DNA of 41,872 nucleotides from an uncultured Clostridia bacterium. GTDB taxonomy: Bacteria > Bacillota > Clostridia > TANB77 > CAG-508. Under the pieces are notes generated by a model. The model worked only from the letters and a program-made list of their open reading frames with translations, had not been told where the DNA came from and did not search any database. Both the position numbers and the translations under genes were made by a program. The stretch lies in the NCBI GenBank assembly GCA_947626605.1, contig CANQSV010000011.1:1-41872 (forward strand). The letters are read 5' to 3'. Positions 1 through 7,107 of the stretch are shown piece after piece; position 1 is the first letter of the stretch, and every line of letters starts with the position of its first letter.

Positions 1-152
1 TGGGAAGACCAAAGAGTATATATGTAAGAGATGAAGAAACAAAAATGTACTTAAAAGATATTCTAGATAAGGCAAAAATAAAGATAATAGTGAAACCAAA
101 ATTAAAGGCAATTGATGAATTTTATCGTACTTTATACAGAATGGGAATGTAA
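1..152 (+). CDS. 3' end of an unidentified gene, possibly DUF6930/DUF7309-like
   Basis: An open frame enters from the left edge and stops with TAA at 150-152. The visible 49 residues start GRPKSIYVRDEE and end LYRMGM. The pattern 'RPK-I-V-R-D ... L..IL..A.I.I...P.L..ID' resembles the C-terminal end of DUF6930/DUF7309-type proteins, which often sit next to SEC-C or pRiA4b domains. This is recalled similarity only. The start lies outside the window, so neither length nor function can be judged. Confidence 0.55.
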   Translation, partial: GRPKSIYVRDEETKMYLKDILDKAKIKIIVKPKLKAIDEFYRTLYRMGM

Positions 153-192
153 GCTTTAAGGAAAGAAATATTCCCTCGGAGAGCAAAAAGGT

Positions 193-212
193 TTTAGGAG
201 TTTTCTCCTAAA
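193..212 (+). terminator. Hairpin after the partial gene, weak terminator candidate
   Basis: The stem is TTTAGGAG / CTCCTAAA with a TTTT loop, eight perfect pairs. No U-tract follows, so termination is uncertain. A second small hairpin (GGTGT-CAAA-ACACC) lies at 223-236. Nothing else is recognisable between 153 and the next gene. Confidence 0.3.
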
Positions 213-355
213 CAGAATTATAGGTGTCAAAACACCATGCTGTCAAATCTTAGGCAGTAAAAAATGCCATCAATATAAATATTATTAAAATGTGTAGTAA
301 AATTTTGATAAAGATGTTATAATAAGTATATATTGAAAGAAGGAAAAATTAAAAT

Positions 356-775
356 ATGGACAATATAGATTTAATGAAATTTTGGATTGAAAGTTCTGAT
401 AGAGATTATATATCAATGATAAAAAACTATGAAACAAAACAATATACATGGGCATTATTCATAGGACATTTAATGTTAGAAAAGCTGCTTAAGGGTATAT
501 ATGCAAAAATAAATAAAGAAAATCCATATGCACCTAAAATTCATAATTTGAATAATTTAGCTAGTAAGTGTGGAATAAAATTGAATGAAAAGCAAACAAG
601 AATATTATTTACTTGCAATTCATTTAACATAAATGCCAGATATGAAGATTACAAAAATAATTTTTATAATAAATGTACACAACAATATACCTTAGAGCAA
701 ATAAAAAATATAGAAAATATGAGAGAATATTTTAAAAATATTATAGAAGAAAGTAAAGATAATGAGGAGGAATAG
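356..775 (+). CDS. HEPN-domain protein, partner of a MNT nucleotidyltransferase
   Basis: This 139-residue, all-helical protein resembles HEPN-domain proteins encoded beside minimal nucleotidyltransferases. Visible family features are the N-terminal W-x5-D-x6-A-like helix, the LEKLLKGIY helix, the 'KIHNLNNLA' segment (His near residue 63) and 'NINARYEDYKN' near residue 95. The R-x4-6-H motif of RNase-type HEPN toxins such as HepT is not visible: the ARYEDYKNNFYNK stretch has no histidine. It may therefore be a non-nucleolytic HEPN relative. An AAGGA site precedes the ATG. Its stop is three bases before the next start, so the two genes are probably co-translated. A two-gene toxin-antitoxin or defence role is an inference from the pairing. 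Confidence 0.8.
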   Translation: MDNIDLMKFWIESSDRDYISMIKNYETKQYTWALFIGHLMLEKLLKGIYAKINKENPYAPKIHNLNNLASKCGIKLNEKQTRILFTCNSFNINARYEDYKNNFYNKCTQQYTLEQIKNIENMREYFKNIIEESKDNEEE

Positions 776-778
776 AGT

Positions 779-1096
779 ATGACAGTAAAAAAAGTTAATA
801 CAGATATTTTAAATATTGTAAAGAAATATGTAGAAGAAATATCAAAAAAATTCAATATAAACGCAGTATATCTTTTTGGCTCTTACGTGAAAGGAACAGA
901 AAATGAAGATAGTGATATAGATGTTGCAGTAATATTAGATAGTAATAGTGATACAATAGATTTAATGGTAGAATTAATGATATTAACACAAAATATTGAT
1001 TTAAGAATAGAGCCACATCCAATAAAAACAAATGATTTTGAAGTTGGAAATCCATTTGTGGATGAAATTAAAAATACTGGATTAAAGGTAGCATAG
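779..1096 (+). CDS. MNT-type minimal nucleotidyltransferase (MntA-like)
   Basis: This 105-residue protein has the nucleotidyltransferase signature GS-x10-DxD, seen as FGSYVKGTENEDSDIDVAV (residues ~32-50). A third acidic residue is likely in 'NIDLRIEP' (~80). In characterised HepT/MntA (type VII) systems the MNT protein adds AMP to a tyrosine of the HEPN partner and neutralises it. Here the HEPN partner lies directly upstream, but it lacks the classical R-x4-6-H-x-Y target, so the same chemistry cannot be assumed. A GAGGAGG-like site (AATGAGGAGGAA) sits in the end of the preceding gene, which supports coupling. Confidence 0.85.
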   Translation: MTVKKVNTDILNIVKKYVEEISKKFNINAVYLFGSYVKGTENEDSDIDVAVILDSNSDTIDLMVELMILTQNIDLRIEPHPIKTNDFEVGNPFVDEIKNTGLKVA

Positions 1097-1123
1097 GGAA
1101 AAGAAAGAGGATAATAAAAGTAG

Positions 1124-1419
1124 ATGAAATTTGTAAAAATAGTAAATGATAAAGAAAAATATATAGATTATGAAATAAAACCAATTAATCAGAAAAATAG
1201 AAAAGAAGTTAATGAAATATTAATAGAAGAATGGGAAGAAACAAATATAATTAGTAGAGGAAAAATTATAGATGGTACAAAACTTAATGGATTTGTTGCA
1301 ATTCAAGACAGAAAAATAGTAGGACTAATAACTTATCAAATTGAAAACCAAAAATACCATTATATGCTGATAATGGATTGCCAATTAGAGATGAGTTAGA
1401 ATTTGAGATTAAATTGTAA
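1124..1419 (+). pseudogene. Decayed GNAT N-acetyltransferase
   Basis: Residues 1-75 from ATG 1124 look like the start of a GNAT enzyme, including 'VNEILIEEWEET', 'GFVAIQDRKIVGLITYQIE' and beta-strands 2-3. The frame then runs into nonsense and stops at 1399. From 1354 another frame encodes IPLYADNGLPIRDELEFEIKL, ending at 1417-1419. That is the usual C-terminal tail of this clostridial GNAT family ('PLY-NG-P-RDE-E'). The central acetyl-CoA-binding loop (Q/R-x-x-G-x-G/A) is absent. The gene has therefore lost its middle and shifted frame. It sits between the HEPN/MNT pair and a strong terminator. Confidence 0.75.
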
Positions 1420-1430
1420 TATGAAAACTA

Positions 1431-1477
1431 AAAAATAACTAGAGATTAGAAAAAATCTAATTTCTAGTTATTTTTTT
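1431..1477 (+). terminator. Rho-independent terminator
   Basis: A long stem (AAAAATAACTAGA-ATTAGA pairing with TCTAAT-TCTAGTTATTTTT, one G/T interruption) with an AAAAA loop ends in seven T. It closes the HEPN/MNT/GNAT block. The near symmetry means it could also work on the minus strand. Confidence 0.85.
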
Positions 1478-1526
1478 GCAAAATTTACCCATTTTTGATT
1501 TTTTAACCGCATTATTAAGTAGAAGT

Positions 1527-1720
1527 ACAATTTGTAATAAAACTTTTTTAAAAGAATAAAATTGAATAATAAAAATGTTTCAAAAGGAGAAAAACGATTG
1601 AAAAATCAAAATAAAAAGATAAAAAAATTAACAAAAGTAGAAGATTTATATCGATTAAAGGTAGAGAATATGTGTGTGTGGATATGGCATATTCTAAAAA
1701 CAATAAAAGTTTTAATGGCA
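1527..1720 (+). pseudogene. Frameshifted copy of the recombinase-associated small ORF and its leader
   Basis: This segment is a diverged direct repeat of 3961-4145, including the leader (ACAAT-TGTAATAAAACTT), the AAGGAG site and a TTG start at 1598. Reading from 1598 gives KNQNKKIKKLTKVEDLYRLKVENMCV, which matches the intact protein at 4028. A TG dinucleotide insertion in the GTGTGTGTGG run near 1673-1681 then shifts the frame. In the other frame YSKNNKSFN continues the match until homology stops at ~1717. No recombinase gene follows. I read it as the remnant of a second, related integrated element. Confidence 0.65.
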
Positions 1721-1767
1721 GTAGAATTAGAGGTAAAAGCAGTTTAATCTATATACTCTTTAATAGA

Positions 1768-2236
1768 CTATTTTTCAATTTTACCACAAGCAATTTTAGT
1801 TTCAGAATTTCCACTTGGCCCGAGTAGTAAAATCATCTGGCATATCATGAATAATAAGTACTTTCTCTAGGATATCCTTTATTTTAAACTTGTTTATCAA
1901 AACACTCATATAAGCAAAACCATCATTTTCAATTAATGGAGGTAAATCTCCTATATGAAAAGGATGAGGACAATTTGTGTAATTTAAGTGTGATTTTGCA
2001 TTTGCAAATTCATCTTCTAAATTTCCAGTACAAGAAGTTCCTTCGTGGATATGAAATCCGAAAAATCTACCTTTACATTTATCTTTATATTGTGGTAAAT
2101 TGTTAATTTTAGCAGTAACAATTACACCATTTTTAGTTTCTCTAAAAGTAACAGTACCATCTATTTTAGGATATTTTTTGCCACCTTTTATATTGGCTTT
2201 TGCAGTATTAAATATATTCGTAAACATTTTAAACAC
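1768..2236 (-). pseudogene. sodC: Cu/Zn superoxide dismutase family gene with a C-terminal frameshift
   Basis: The frame from ATG 2236 encodes 144 residues with Cu/Zn-SOD features: GFHIHEG (two metal-ligand histidines), GTSC (disulfide cysteine), NCPHPFHIGDLPPL (bridging and zinc-site region) and IIHDMPDDFTT. It stops early as TRAKWKF. A one-base shift at the GGCCC run (about 1819-1823) restores PSGNSETKIACGKIEK, ending at 1768-1770. That is the expected family tail with the second disulfide cysteine. No signal peptide is seen, only a hydrophilic start MFKMFTNIFNTAKAN. The start has an AAGAGGTG site. It is either a recent pseudogene or a sequencing error in the short G/C run; the catalytic histidines remain in the unshifted part. 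Confidence 0.75.
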
Positions 2237-2280
2237 CTCTTAACAGTATATTCAATAACTTAAATAATGTTAAAATCGTG

Positions 2281-2328
2281 TTGTCAAAATACACCAAGGA
2301 GGTGTGTGGTATATTTAGTAACTACAAA
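2281..2328 (+). other. att-like site A (recombinase-type inverted repeat)
   Basis: The site holds CAAAATACACCAAGGAGGTG at 2285-2304, an exact 20-base match to 10681-10700. It is followed by a right arm GTATATTTAGTAACTACAAA (2309-2328) whose complement resembles the left arm of the 10670 site. The overall layout is an imperfect inverted repeat around an asymmetric AAGGAGGTG core, as expected of a large serine recombinase att site. Its use as an att site is inferred. Confidence 0.5.
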
Positions 2329-2330
2329 GA

Positions 2331-2348
2331 TATTGAATTAATTCAATA
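2331..2348. promoter_or_regulatory. 18-bp perfect palindrome
   Basis: TATTGAATTAATTCAATA is self-complementary. It lies three bases after att-like site A and shares the half-site TTGAAT with the palindrome at 2361-2382. The pair could be an operator or part of the att architecture. No binding protein can be named. Confidence 0.4.
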
Positions 2349-2360
2349 AAATACATAAAA

Positions 2361-2382
2361 TTTGTTGAATATATTCAACAAA
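2361..2382. promoter_or_regulatory. 22-bp perfect palindrome
   Basis: A 22-base perfect palindrome with half-site TTTGTTGAATA lies midway between att-like sites A and B. It is centred about 32 bp (roughly three helical turns) from the 2331-2348 palindrome, so one dimeric protein could bind both on the same DNA face. This is inference only. Confidence 0.4.
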
Positions 2383-2421
2383 AATGAAAAATACAAAAAA
2401 TCCCCCATAATACCCAAAAAC

Positions 2422-2474
2422 ATGTAGCAACAAAAGTAACTAAGGAGGTGCATTGTATATTTAGTCACTACAAA
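2422..2474 (+). other. att-like site B
   Basis: This is a second full copy of the site. The left half TGTAGCAACAAAAGTAACT plus AAGGAGGTG matches the 10673-10700 sequence at 22 of 28 positions. The right half is nearly identical to site A over the 33 bases from the core to CTACAAA. It lies 146 bp after site A in the same orientation. Both arms are present, as in an uncut attP or the junction between two elements in tandem. The stretch 2237-2545 holds only sites A and B, the two palindromes and the next promoter. Confidence 0.5.
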
Positions 2475-2481
2475 TAAATTC

Positions 2482-2510
2482 TTGATAAAATCAGAAAAAT
2501 GTAGTAAAAT
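2482..2510 (+). promoter_or_regulatory. Sigma-A type promoter for the glycosyltransferase
   Basis: TTGATA (2482-2487), a 17-base spacer and TAAAAT (2505-2510) lie 36 bases before the ATG and start eight bases after att-like site B. Confidence 0.55.
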
Positions 2511-2545
2511 TGTAACCATGACAAAGCAAGAAAGGAAGAGTTTTT

Positions 2546-3823
2546 ATGAGAGTATTATTTGTTAATCATTTTCCATTAACAGGTTCTGGGAGTGGGGTTT
2601 ATACTGCAAATCTTGCAAAGGGATTAGTAAGAAGAGAAAATGAGGTTATGATTGTTTTCCCAGAGAATAGAGCTGAATATGAGCAATATGATAAAATTAG
2701 TTTACAGCCAGTATTTTTTACTAATCAAGAGAAAATAGAGGGTGTTCAACAATCAAATATGAATATTCCATGTTTTACAACACATCCTAGAAGTACTTTT
2801 AATTTTAGAGATATGACAGAAGAGCAAAGAAGAGAATATGATGAAATGTTTTATAAAGCAATTAGTCAAGCTATACGAGAGTTTAAACCAGATGTAGTAC
2901 ATGCCCAACATATTTGGACTCTTGCAGGAATTGCAGCAAGATGTTGTAGAGAAAATAACATACCTATGGTTGCAACATGCCATGGAACTGATATAATGGG
3001 AATATTAGATGAGAGAAAAAGAGGAGAAAATTGGGGAACTGCATGGGCTAGAGAAGCAGTAGAATATGCAAGTTCAATAGTAACAATTTCAAAAGATAGT
3101 AACCAATTACTTGAAGAAGTATTACCAGCTACAAAAGGAAAAACTAAGTGGATTCGTAATGGTGTAGATATGAGTGTATTTTCAAAAGATGACGATATAA
3201 GAAAAAAAGAAGTTTTACAATCTTTAGGAATTGAAGAAGATTATGAAAAAATAGTAAGTTTTGTAGGTAAATTAACTGACTTTAAAGGGGTAGATGTACT
3301 GATAAGAGCTGCTTCTATGTATGAAAAAGATAATGAGAATGTTTTAACATTAATAGCAGGAGATGGAGAATTAAGAGAACAACTAGAAGGTCAAGTAGAA
3401 AGCTTAGGTCTAAGAAATGTTAAATTCTTAGGAAATAGACCACAAGAGACATTGAAGAAAATATATAATATTGCTGATTGTTCTTGTGTACCTTCAAGAA
3501 GAGAACCTTTTGGTTTAGTGGCTATTGAAGCAATGGCTTGTGGTGCACCCGTTGTTGCGACAAATGAAGGTGGACTACCAGATTTTGTAACAGAAGATGT
3601 AGGAAGATTAGTAGATGTTGAAGATGCAGAAGGTTTAGCCAATATGGTAACAAAAATTTTAAAAGGAGAAATTGCTTTTGATAGATCTGCAATATCAGAT
3701 AAGATGAGAAGATTATATTCTCAAGATGCTTTAATGAGTGAATTTATTGCCTCATATACCCAGGCGATACAGCAGTCAAAAAATCATAGAGATTCAAGTG
3801 ATGGGTTTGGAATAGACGATTAA
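2546..3823 (+). CDS. Family GT4 glycosyltransferase
   Basis: This 425-residue, two-Rossmann-domain enzyme uses a nucleotide sugar with retention of configuration. The N-terminal domain starts RVLFVNHFPLTGSGSGVYTANLAKGL, with the glycine-rich GSGSG acceptor/donor loop. Further in are DVVHAQHIWTLAGI (~118) and TCHGTDIMG (~145). The C-terminal domain has FVGKLTDFKGVDVLIRA (~242), AGDGELREQLE (~270) and the E-x7-E motif in REPFGLVAIEAMACGAPVV (~320). These are GT4 hallmarks. The acceptor is not deducible; exopolysaccharide or glycolipid roles are both possible, and BshA-like chemistry cannot be excluded. It stands alone, with its own promoter, between att-like site B and the recombinase. Confidence 0.85.
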   Translation: MRVLFVNHFPLTGSGSGVYTANLAKGLVRRENEVMIVFPENRAEYEQYDKISLQPVFFTNQEKIEGVQQSNMNIPCFTTHPRSTFNFRDMTEEQRREYDEMFYKAISQAIREFKPDVVHAQHIWTLAGIAARCCRENNIPMVATCHGTDIMGILDERKRGENWGTAWAREAVEYASSIVTISKDSNQLLEEVLPATKGKTKWIRNGVDMSVFSKDDDIRKKEVLQSLGIEEDYEKIVSFVGKLTDFKGVDVLIRAASMYEKDNENVLTLIAGDGELREQLEGQVESLGLRNVKFLGNRPQETLKKIYNIADCSCVPSRREPFGLVAIEAMACGAPVVATNEGGLPDFVTEDVGRLVDVEDAEGLANMVTKILKGEIAFDRSAISDKMRRLYSQDALMSEFIASYTQAIQQSKNHRDSSDGFGIDD

Positions 3824-3886
3824 TAAAAATAATTTTATATTAATCATTATTTATACTAAAATAGTAATTTAAAAATTTTTATAGAG

Positions 3887-3932
3887 AAATCACGTTTGAG
3901 GTTAGAAAACTTTCAACGTGATTTTTGTTTTT
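3887..3932 (+). terminator. Rho-independent terminator
   Basis: The stem AAATCACGTT-GA / TC-AACGTGATTT, with a bulged T, is followed by TTGTTTTT. It lies 64 bases after the glycosyltransferase stop. Confidence 0.75.
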
Positions 3933-3960
3933 AAATTAAATATTATAATCGTTTTTATAT

Positions 3961-4145
3961 ACAATGTAATAAAACTTATTTTAAAGAATAGAATTGAATA
4001 ACTAATACTTTATAAGGAGAAAACAAATTGGAAAATCAAAGTAAAAAGGCAGAAAATTTATCAAGGGTAGGAGACTTATACCAATTAAAGGTAGGAAATA
4101 TGTGTGTAGAAATTTCATATTCTGAAAACAATAAAAGCTTTAATG
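3961..4145 (+). repeat. Direct repeat of 1527-1717 (leader and start of small ORF)
   Basis: The leader, ribosome site and most of the small coding region recur at 1527-1717 in the same orientation, with many substitutions and a 2-base indel. The two copies are ~2.4 kb apart. They mark two related elements rather than a recent local duplication. Confidence 0.65.
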
Positions 4146-4189
4146 AATGTATGTTAAACATTTTAAAACGAAAGTTAAAGATAAGCTGA
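4028..4189 (+). CDS. Small protein encoded upstream of the serine recombinase (TnpW-like position)
   Basis: The 53-residue frame starts at TTG 4028, with AAGGAG eight bases upstream, and ends TGA at 4187-4189. The protein includes LSRVGDLYQLKVGNMCVEI and the tail SYSENNKSFNECMLNILKRK. Small proteins with this 'ENxKSFxxCMLNILKRK' type of tail are commonly encoded just before large serine recombinases in clostridial integrative elements; TnpW-type proteins occupy the same position. A role in recombination control is inferred from position only. The diverged frameshifted copy at 1598 shows that the reading frame has been under selection. Confidence 0.6.
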   Translation: MENQSKKAENLSRVGDLYQLKVGNMCVEISYSENNKSFNECMLNILKRKLKIS

Positions 4190-4233
4190 CATATTAAATT
4201 TGATACTATTAAAAAAGGAGGGAAGCAATAATT

Positions 4234-5901
4234 TTGGCTGGAAGAAAATCAAAATACTCTTCAGAAAATTCAAATAATATAGATACCAAGATATGGTCAG
4301 TTGCACAATATATTAGACTTTCGCAAGAAGATAATGATAACAGGGAAGACAAGCAAGAGAGCAATAGTATTACAAGTCAAAAGGCTTTATTAAATGAATT
4401 TATTGAAGATCATAATGATTTGATTGTTTATGATATTTATGTTGATGATGGCTACACAGGAACTGATTTTAATAGACCTGGCTTTCAAAGATTATTAGAG
4501 GATATGAGAAATGGAAATATAAATTGTGTTCTTGTAAAAGATTTATCAAGACTTGGAAGAAATTATATAGAAGTAGGAAACTATATTGAGCAAATATTTC
4601 CATTATTTAATATACGATTTATAGCAATAAATGATAATGTTGATAGCTTTAAAAATCCTACGAGTAGCAATACAATTTTAGTACCATTTAAGAACCTGAT
4701 AAATGATGAATATGCAAGAGATACATCTATAAAAATTAAGTCAGCACTAAATGGTAGAAAGAAAAAAGGCGAATTTGTGGGTAGCTTTCCATCTTATGGA
4801 TATGTAAAAGATGAAAAAGATAAACATAAGTTAGTAATAGACGAAGAATCAGCTGAAATTGTAAGAAGAATTTTTGAATGGAAAGTAAATGAAGGGCTTG
4901 GAAATTTATCTATATGCCATAGATTAAACGATATGGGAGTTTTGAATCCAACAGGATATAAAAAGAAAAAATTAAACCAAAATTATAATAATTCTAAGAT
5001 GAAGACAGAAGATTATTCTTGGTGTCCATCAACAGTTAGAAATATTTTAAAAAATGATGTTTATATTGGAAATGTAACACAAGGCAAAAGAAAAGTAAAA
5101 AGCTATAAAATACACAAGGTCGAACAAGTTTCAGAAGATGAATGGATTACAGTAGAAAATATGCATGAACCTATTATTGATAAAGAATTATTTTTTAAAG
5201 CACAAAAATTAAGACAAGTTGATACAAGAGTGCAGAATACAGGAGCTTTAAGTATTTGGGCAGGGATTTTAAGATGTAGAGATTGTGGGCGTAGTATGCA
5301 TAAGAAGTATTGTAAAAATGCAAGAGGAAGAGTTTATGAGTATTACATATGTGGCACATATAGAAAAAAATCTAATAAGTTATGTACAAAGCACACTCTA
5401 AAAGTAGAAGAACTTGAAAATAGTGTATTAGAGACTATTAAATTACATATAAAATTACTAATTGATATTGAAGATATATTAGAGAAAGTTAATAAATCTA
5501 GAACACAGAAATTAACAAATGAAAATATAGAAAGCATAAAACTTTCTAAAGAGAAAGAAATTGAGAAAATAAGTAACATAAAAAGATGTTTATATGAAGA
5601 TTGGAAACATGAAGATATAACACGAGATGAATATATAGAATATAAGCAAAAATATGAGCAAGATATTAAGAGGATTAAGAGGAGTATCATGAATTTGGAC
5701 AGTCAAAAAGAAAGGCAAGAAGAACTTATTGCTGGTAATAGTAAATGGGTTGAAAGTTTTAAAAAAAATAAAAATATAACTGAATTAGATAGAGATATTA
5801 TAACCGAATTGATAGATAATATTGAAGTATATGAAAATAAGAAAATCAAAATTCATTTTAAATTTATTAATGAAATAAAAACTCCTTTAGAAACTGTCTA
5901 G
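4234..5901 (+). CDS. Large serine recombinase (TndX/TnpX type)
   Basis: This 555-residue site-specific recombinase is similar in length to TndX (533). The N-terminal resolvase domain includes VAQYIRLSQEDND with the likely catalytic Ser30, then SITSQKALLNEFIE, YVDDGYTGTDFNRPGFQRLLEDM and the R-rich LVKDLSRLGRNYIEVGNYIE. The recombinase domain follows (GSFPSYGYVKDE..., ~185-300). A zinc ribbon comes next (CRDCG ... YYICGTY...C, ~348-385), then a coiled-coil-like tail (~390-510). The start is TTG with AAAGGAGG upstream. No defect is seen, so it may be active. Such enzymes integrate and excise elements between short non-identical att sites. The att-like sites at 2281, 2422 and 10670 are its candidate substrates. 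Confidence 0.93.
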   Translation: MAGRKSKYSSENSNNIDTKIWSVAQYIRLSQEDNDNREDKQESNSITSQKALLNEFIEDHNDLIVYDIYVDDGYTGTDFNRPGFQRLLEDMRNGNINCVLVKDLSRLGRNYIEVGNYIEQIFPLFNIRFIAINDNVDSFKNPTSSNTILVPFKNLINDEYARDTSIKIKSALNGRKKKGEFVGSFPSYGYVKDEKDKHKLVIDEESAEIVRRIFEWKVNEGLGNLSICHRLNDMGVLNPTGYKKKKLNQNYNNSKMKTEDYSWCPSTVRNILKNDVYIGNVTQGKRKVKSYKIHKVEQVSEDEWITVENMHEPIIDKELFFKAQKLRQVDTRVQNTGALSIWAGILRCRDCGRSMHKKYCKNARGRVYEYYICGTYRKKSNKLCTKHTLKVEELENSVLETIKLHIKLLIDIEDILEKVNKSRTQKLTNENIESIKLSKEKEIEKISNIKRCLYEDWKHEDITRDEYIEYKQKYEQDIKRIKRSIMNLDSQKERQEELIAGNSKWVESFKKNKNITELDRDIITELIDNIEVYENKKIKIHFKFINEIKTPLETV

Positions 5902-5910
5902 AGGAGTTTT
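5878..5910. terminator. Bidirectional terminator between convergent genes
   Basis: AAAACTCCT pairs with AGGAGTTTT around a 15-base loop that contains the recombinase stop codon. It is A-rich before and T-rich after, so it can serve both the recombinase and the converging surface-protein gene. Confidence 0.7.
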
Positions 5911-5916
5911 CTTATA

Positions 5917-7107
5917 TTAGAATAAATCTTTTTTCTTAACGATTAAAACTACTGCAGTTGATATAGCAATTCCTGATAACACAATAGGAAAAGCATTTAC
6001 TACACCTGTTTTTGGAGTTTCATCTTTTTTATCATCATCTACTTTAGGATCTTCATCTTTAGGATCTTCATCTCTAGGATCTTCATCTTTAGGATTTTCT
6101 TCTACTTTCTTTTCTTCAAGTTTAGCATAAATAAATGTATCTTCTGTTAATGCCTTAGTAAAATCAAATTTTGTTTCAAAAGTAGCATCTTCATAAAAAT
6201 CAACTAAAGTGTAATTAGATAAATCTAATTCATCCAAGCTAATTTCTTTTTCCAAATCTTCTCTTGAAAGTGTTTGACCTTCTTTAAGTTCTTTTGTTAT
6301 TGTCTTATCATTTAATTTTACAGTTACAATTATATCTTTAACATATTCTTCACCTTTAGAAGTAACATTTTCATTTTCATTACTTTCAAAAAGTACTTTA
6401 TTGTTTGCATCAGTTATAACTACTTTGTTATCATCAACTAATATTTTATATTCAGAATTAGGCTCATTTTTAACATCGAATGTAGTTAAATTATCATCAT
6501 TTTCAGCAATATAAATAACATTCTTATCTTGAGTCGATGTTAAAGTACCATTCATTATTATTGTTGGAGTTGCATCATTTTTAAGACTATCACCTTTTGA
6601 AATTTCTATACCATTATTATCAGTTGCACCATTTTTTTCTAAGTGTAATTTTTTTATTTCAAGAGTACCACCGTTTACTATTATACCACCAAAATGGTTG
6701 TTTGCTACAGTAACGTTATCTACAATAATATGTCCTGTGTTGTAAGCTTGTAGACCATATTTTGCACTGTCTTTAAAAGAAATATCTTTAAATGTTACTT
6801 TTCTTCCAGCACCAACTGTCATTAAACTTTGATTTCCAGAACCACCTAATGCCCATGAATCTGCTCTTGAAATAGTAAAGTTTTTACCATCAATTGTTAT
6901 ATCATTTTTTGTTATTTCAATAGGAGCTGTTAATTTTATATCAGCTGTTAATTCTATAGTATCTCCTGAACTTGCTTCATCAATTGCTTTTTTTAAAGTT
7001 TCTTCATCAGAAACTGTTTTATTATCTGCACTAGCAAAAGTAGGAATGAAAGCTATTGACATTAATAATATAACTAAAAATAAAACTATTTTTTTCATAT
7101 TTTTCAT
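5917..7107 (-). CDS. Cell-wall anchored beta-helix surface protein
   Basis: The predicted protein has 396 residues from ATG 7107, which has AAAGGA about ten bases upstream; a TTG at 7125 overlaps that site and is less likely. Residues 1-27 are a signal peptide (KK start, hydrophobic core, ASA cleavage). Residues ~28-230 show short repeating units ending in runs like 'ITIDGKNFTISR', 'VTFKDISFKDS' and 'IIVDNVTVANNHFGGIIVNG', typical of a right-handed parallel beta-helix. A beta-grasp-like repeat follows (VTVKLNDKTITKELKEGQ..., ~255-335). The tail has an Asp/Pro/Lys repeat (EDPKDEDPRDEDPKDEDP), then a TPKTG sorting-type signal, a membrane segment and KKKDLF. It is probably a sortase substrate. 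No sortase gene is in the window and the ligand is unknown. Confidence 0.75.
   Translation of the reverse strand: MKNMKKIVLFLVILLMSIAFIPTFASADNKTVSDEETLKKAIDEASSGDTIELTADIKLTAPIEITKNDITIDGKNFTISRADSWALGGSGNQSLMTVGAGRKVTFKDISFKDSAKYGLQAYNTGHIIVDNVTVANNHFGGIIVNGGTLEIKKLHLEKNGATDNNGIEISKGDSLKNDATPTIIMNGTLTSTQDKNVIYIAENDDNLTTFDVKNEPNSEYKILVDDNKVVITDANNKVLFESNENENVTSKGEEYVKDIIVTVKLNDKTITKELKEGQTLSREDLEKEISLDELDLSNYTLVDFYEDATFETKFDFTKALTEDTFIYAKLEEKKVEENPKDEDPRDEDPKDEDPKVDDDKKDETPKTGVVNAFPIVLSGIAISTAVVLIVKKKDLF

Noticed and set aside
223..258. TGTCAAAACACCATGCTG resembles the left half of att-like site A
   Set aside because: It lacks the AAGGAGGTG core and the right arm; the similarity is short and may be chance.
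1124..1399. An intact 91-residue acetyltransferase
   Set aside because: The acetyl-CoA binding loop is missing and the family tail occurs in another frame.
4028..4189. An antitoxin or CRISPR-related small gene
   Set aside because: No toxin partner or repeat array is present; position before the recombinase explains it better.
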